Positions 5,556 to 7,096 of a DNA stretch of 7,096 nucleotides are shown one piece after another (the first letter of the stretch is position 1; the number at the start of each line of letters is the position of its first letter). The stretch spans positions 1-7,096 of the forward strand of contig JAMOPX010000111.1 in assembly GCA_027064285.1 (NCBI GenBank), read 5' to 3'. Source of the DNA: Desulfobacterales bacterium. Lineage in GTDB: Bacteria > Desulfobacterota > DSM-4660 > Desulfatiglandales > JALVZP01. The notes beneath the pieces are model-generated. The model did not search any database. It had not been told where the DNA came from and was given only the letters and a program-made list of their open reading frames with translations. A program made the position numbers and the translations under genes.

Positions 5556-6719
5556 ATGTTTGAAAGAGCGGAGAGACTCAAAAAACTTCCTCCTTATTTA
5601 TTTAAGGAACTGGACAGAAAAAGGGATGAAGCAATATCCAAAGGAGTAGATGTTATTGATCTTGGAGTAGGGGATCCAGATCTTCCCACGCCAGAGCCTG
5701 TGGTAGAGGAGATGAAAAAGGCAGTTCAGGATCCAATGAACCACAGGTATCCCTCTTATTCAGGTATGATAGAGTTCAGAAAGGCTGCAGCACAGTGGTA
5801 TAAAAGCAGATTTGGAGTATCAGTTGATCCTGAACAAGAGGTTCTGTCTCTTATAGGAAGCAAAGAAGGAATAGCTCACTTTCCGCTTGCCTTTGTGAAT
5901 CCGGGGGATATTGTGCTTGTACCAACTCCTGCGTATCCAGTCTATAACATAGCCACTATATTTGCAGGTGGAAACTCTTTTTTTATGCCACTTCTGGAAG
6001 AAAACCATTTCTTGCCAGATCTTTCCTCAATTCCTACGGAGATTGCTGAGAAAGCAAAGATTATGTTTATAAACTATCCAAATAATCCTACCTCTGCCAC
6101 AGCAGACAAAGACTTTTTTAAGGAAGTAGTAAAATTCGCAAAAAAACACAATATTATTGTGTGCCATGATGCAGCATACACTGAGATAAGCTTTGACGGA
6201 TACATACCTCCGAGTTTTTTGGAGGTAGATGGAGCAAAGGATGTGGCAGTGGAATTTCATTCCCTTTCCAAGACATATAATATGACAGGCTGGAGAATAG
6301 GATTTGCTGTGGGAAATTCTGATCTTATTTCAGCACTGGGCGCAATAAAAAGCAACATAGATTCTGGTGTTTTTCAGGCTGTTCAGATAGCGGGGATAAG
6401 AGCACTAAGATTAAATAAATCTTGGCTCAAAAGCACAGTGGATATATACAGGAAAAGAAGAGATATGCTTGTGGAGGCATTAAATAACATTGGGCTCAAA
6501 GTAAAGCCACCTAAGGCTACTTTTTATCTATGGATAAAGGTACCTGAAGGTTATAGTTCAGAGGAATTTGCTTCCAGGCTTTTAGAAGAGGCAGGGATTG
6601 TGGTTACTCCTGGAAATGGATTTGGAGAGCCAGGAGAAGGATATATAAGAATATCTCTTACCCAAAAGGATGAGAGATTAAAAGAGGCAGTGGCCAGGAT
6701 AGAAAGGATAAGGATTTGA
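5556..6719 (+). CDS. dapL: LL-diaminopimelate aminotransferase
   Basis: Class I/II PLP aminotransferase converting tetrahydrodipicolinate plus glutamate directly to LL-diaminopimelate, replacing the DapD/DapC/DapE steps. At 387 residues it has the usual length. Seen: LPPYLFKELDRKRDEA (11-26), IDLGVGDPDLPTP (34-46), HRYPSYSG (63-70), SLIGSKEGIAHFPLAFVNPG (98-117), NYPNNPTSA (173-181), and HDAAY with PLP-ring Asp205 and Tyr208. The Schiff-base Lys239 lies in SLSKTYNMTGWRIGF and the carboxylate-binding Arg365 in YIRISL. Generic aspartate/alanine aminotransferases share the PLP residues. The GSKEG...HFPLAFVNPGD block, and the place directly after dapB with no dapD or dapE seen, favour DapL. GAAGGAG (5541-5547) marks the start; the gap after dapB is 18 bp. 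Confidence 0.93.
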   Translation: MFERAERLKKLPPYLFKELDRKRDEAISKGVDVIDLGVGDPDLPTPEPVVEEMKKAVQDPMNHRYPSYSGMIEFRKAAAQWYKSRFGVSVDPEQEVLSLIGSKEGIAHFPLAFVNPGDIVLVPTPAYPVYNIATIFAGGNSFFMPLLEENHFLPDLSSIPTEIAEKAKIMFINYPNNPTSATADKDFFKEVVKFAKKHNIIVCHDAAYTEISFDGYIPPSFLEVDGAKDVAVEFHSLSKTYNMTGWRIGFAVGNSDLISALGAIKSNIDSGVFQAVQIAGIRALRLNKSWLKSTVDIYRKRRDMLVEALNNIGLKVKPPKATFYLWIKVPEGYSSEEFASRLLEEAGIVVTPGNGFGEPGEGYIRISLTQKDERLKEAVARIERIRI

Positions 6720-7096
6720 GGGCATTTATCTCCATAGGCTCTAATATCGGAGAAAAGCTACAAAACTGTTTAAAAGCTATCTGTTTGCTGGATAATCTGA
6801 AGGGATGTAAGGTAATAAAGAAATCTTCCTTTTACAAAACAGAGCCAGTGGGATATAAAGAGCAAGATTGGTTTATAAACTGTGCTGTTCTAATAGACAC
6901 TAAACTTAATCCTTATGAGCTTCTGGATAGGCTTCAACAGATTGAGATACTTATGGGAAGAGAAAAAAGCTTTAAGTGGGGGCCAAGGTTGATAGACCTG
7001 GATCTTTTGTTATATGAGGACATTATAATGAATGGGGAAAAACTCACTATTCCGCATCCTTTGATGCATAAGAGAAGATTTGTGCTTGTTCCGGTA
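6716..7096 (+). CDS. folK: 6-hydroxymethyl-7,8-dihydropterin pyrophosphokinase (HPPK), C-terminus beyond window
   Basis: Transfers pyrophosphate from ATP to 6-hydroxymethyl-dihydropterin in folate synthesis. The frame is open for 127 codons to the window edge; the family is about 150-170 residues. Seen: FISIGSNIGEKL (4-15), YKTEPVGYKEQDWFINCAV (40-58), the signature KWGPRLIDLDLLLY (87-100, with Mg-binding Asp94 and Asp96), and IPHPLMHKRRFVLVPV (112-127). The start is taken as TTG 6716, which overlaps the dapL stop as TTGA and has AAAGGA (6703-6708) seven bases before it. It gives MRAFISIGSN, the normal N-terminus, and no ATG fits. The overlap suggests translational coupling to dapL. It is the only gene here outside lysine metabolism, apparently riding on the operon. 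Codon use matches its neighbours. Confidence 0.95.
   Translation, partial: MRAFISIGSNIGEKLQNCLKAICLLDNLKGCKVIKKSSFYKTEPVGYKEQDWFINCAVLIDTKLNPYELLDRLQQIEILMGREKSFKWGPRLIDLDLLLYEDIIMNGEKLTIPHPLMHKRRFVLVPV

Overview
The window looks like chromosomal DNA from an AT-rich bacterium. The coding sequence leans on AGA/AGG arginine codons and AT-ending codons. The LL-diaminopimelate aminotransferase route to lysine, with dap genes in tandem followed by folK, would suit a thermophilic, anaerobic-type lineage such as Nitrospirota (Thermodesulfovibrio-like) or Omnitrophota. That placement is a low-confidence inference from gene content and style, not from a search.

Layout: positions 1-1328 hold most of lysS (lysyl-tRNA synthetase) on the minus strand, cut by the window edge before its C-terminus. 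Positions 1329-2991 are a messy accessory gap. It contains a 14-bp tandem repeat, a strong extended -10 promoter motif, a badly decayed IS200/IS605-type tnpB whose three RuvC acidic codons can still be traced through about six frame changes, and the remains of its right-end hairpin. It also contains a small minus-strand reading frame with a very good Shine-Dalgarno, a GC-rich hairpin patch of unknown nature, a short plus-strand coding-like tail, and a strong terminator-like hairpin.

Positions 2992-7096 are a tight plus-strand operon: dapF, dapA, dapB, dapL, folK (the last cut by the window edge). Gaps are 21, 23 and 18 bp, then a 4-bp overlap. DapA condenses pyruvate with aspartate semialdehyde, DapB reduces the product, DapL converts tetrahydrodipicolinate directly to LL-diaminopimelate, and DapF epimerises it to the meso form used for peptidoglycan and lysine. 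FolK is an unrelated folate enzyme, apparently coupled to dapL translation. lysS, which uses the lysine made by this pathway, diverges from the operon across the relic-filled gap.

I see no CRISPR array, tRNA or rRNA, and no recognisable lysine riboswitch in front of dapF. The genes themselves are ordinary. The interesting material is in the 1.66-kb gap.
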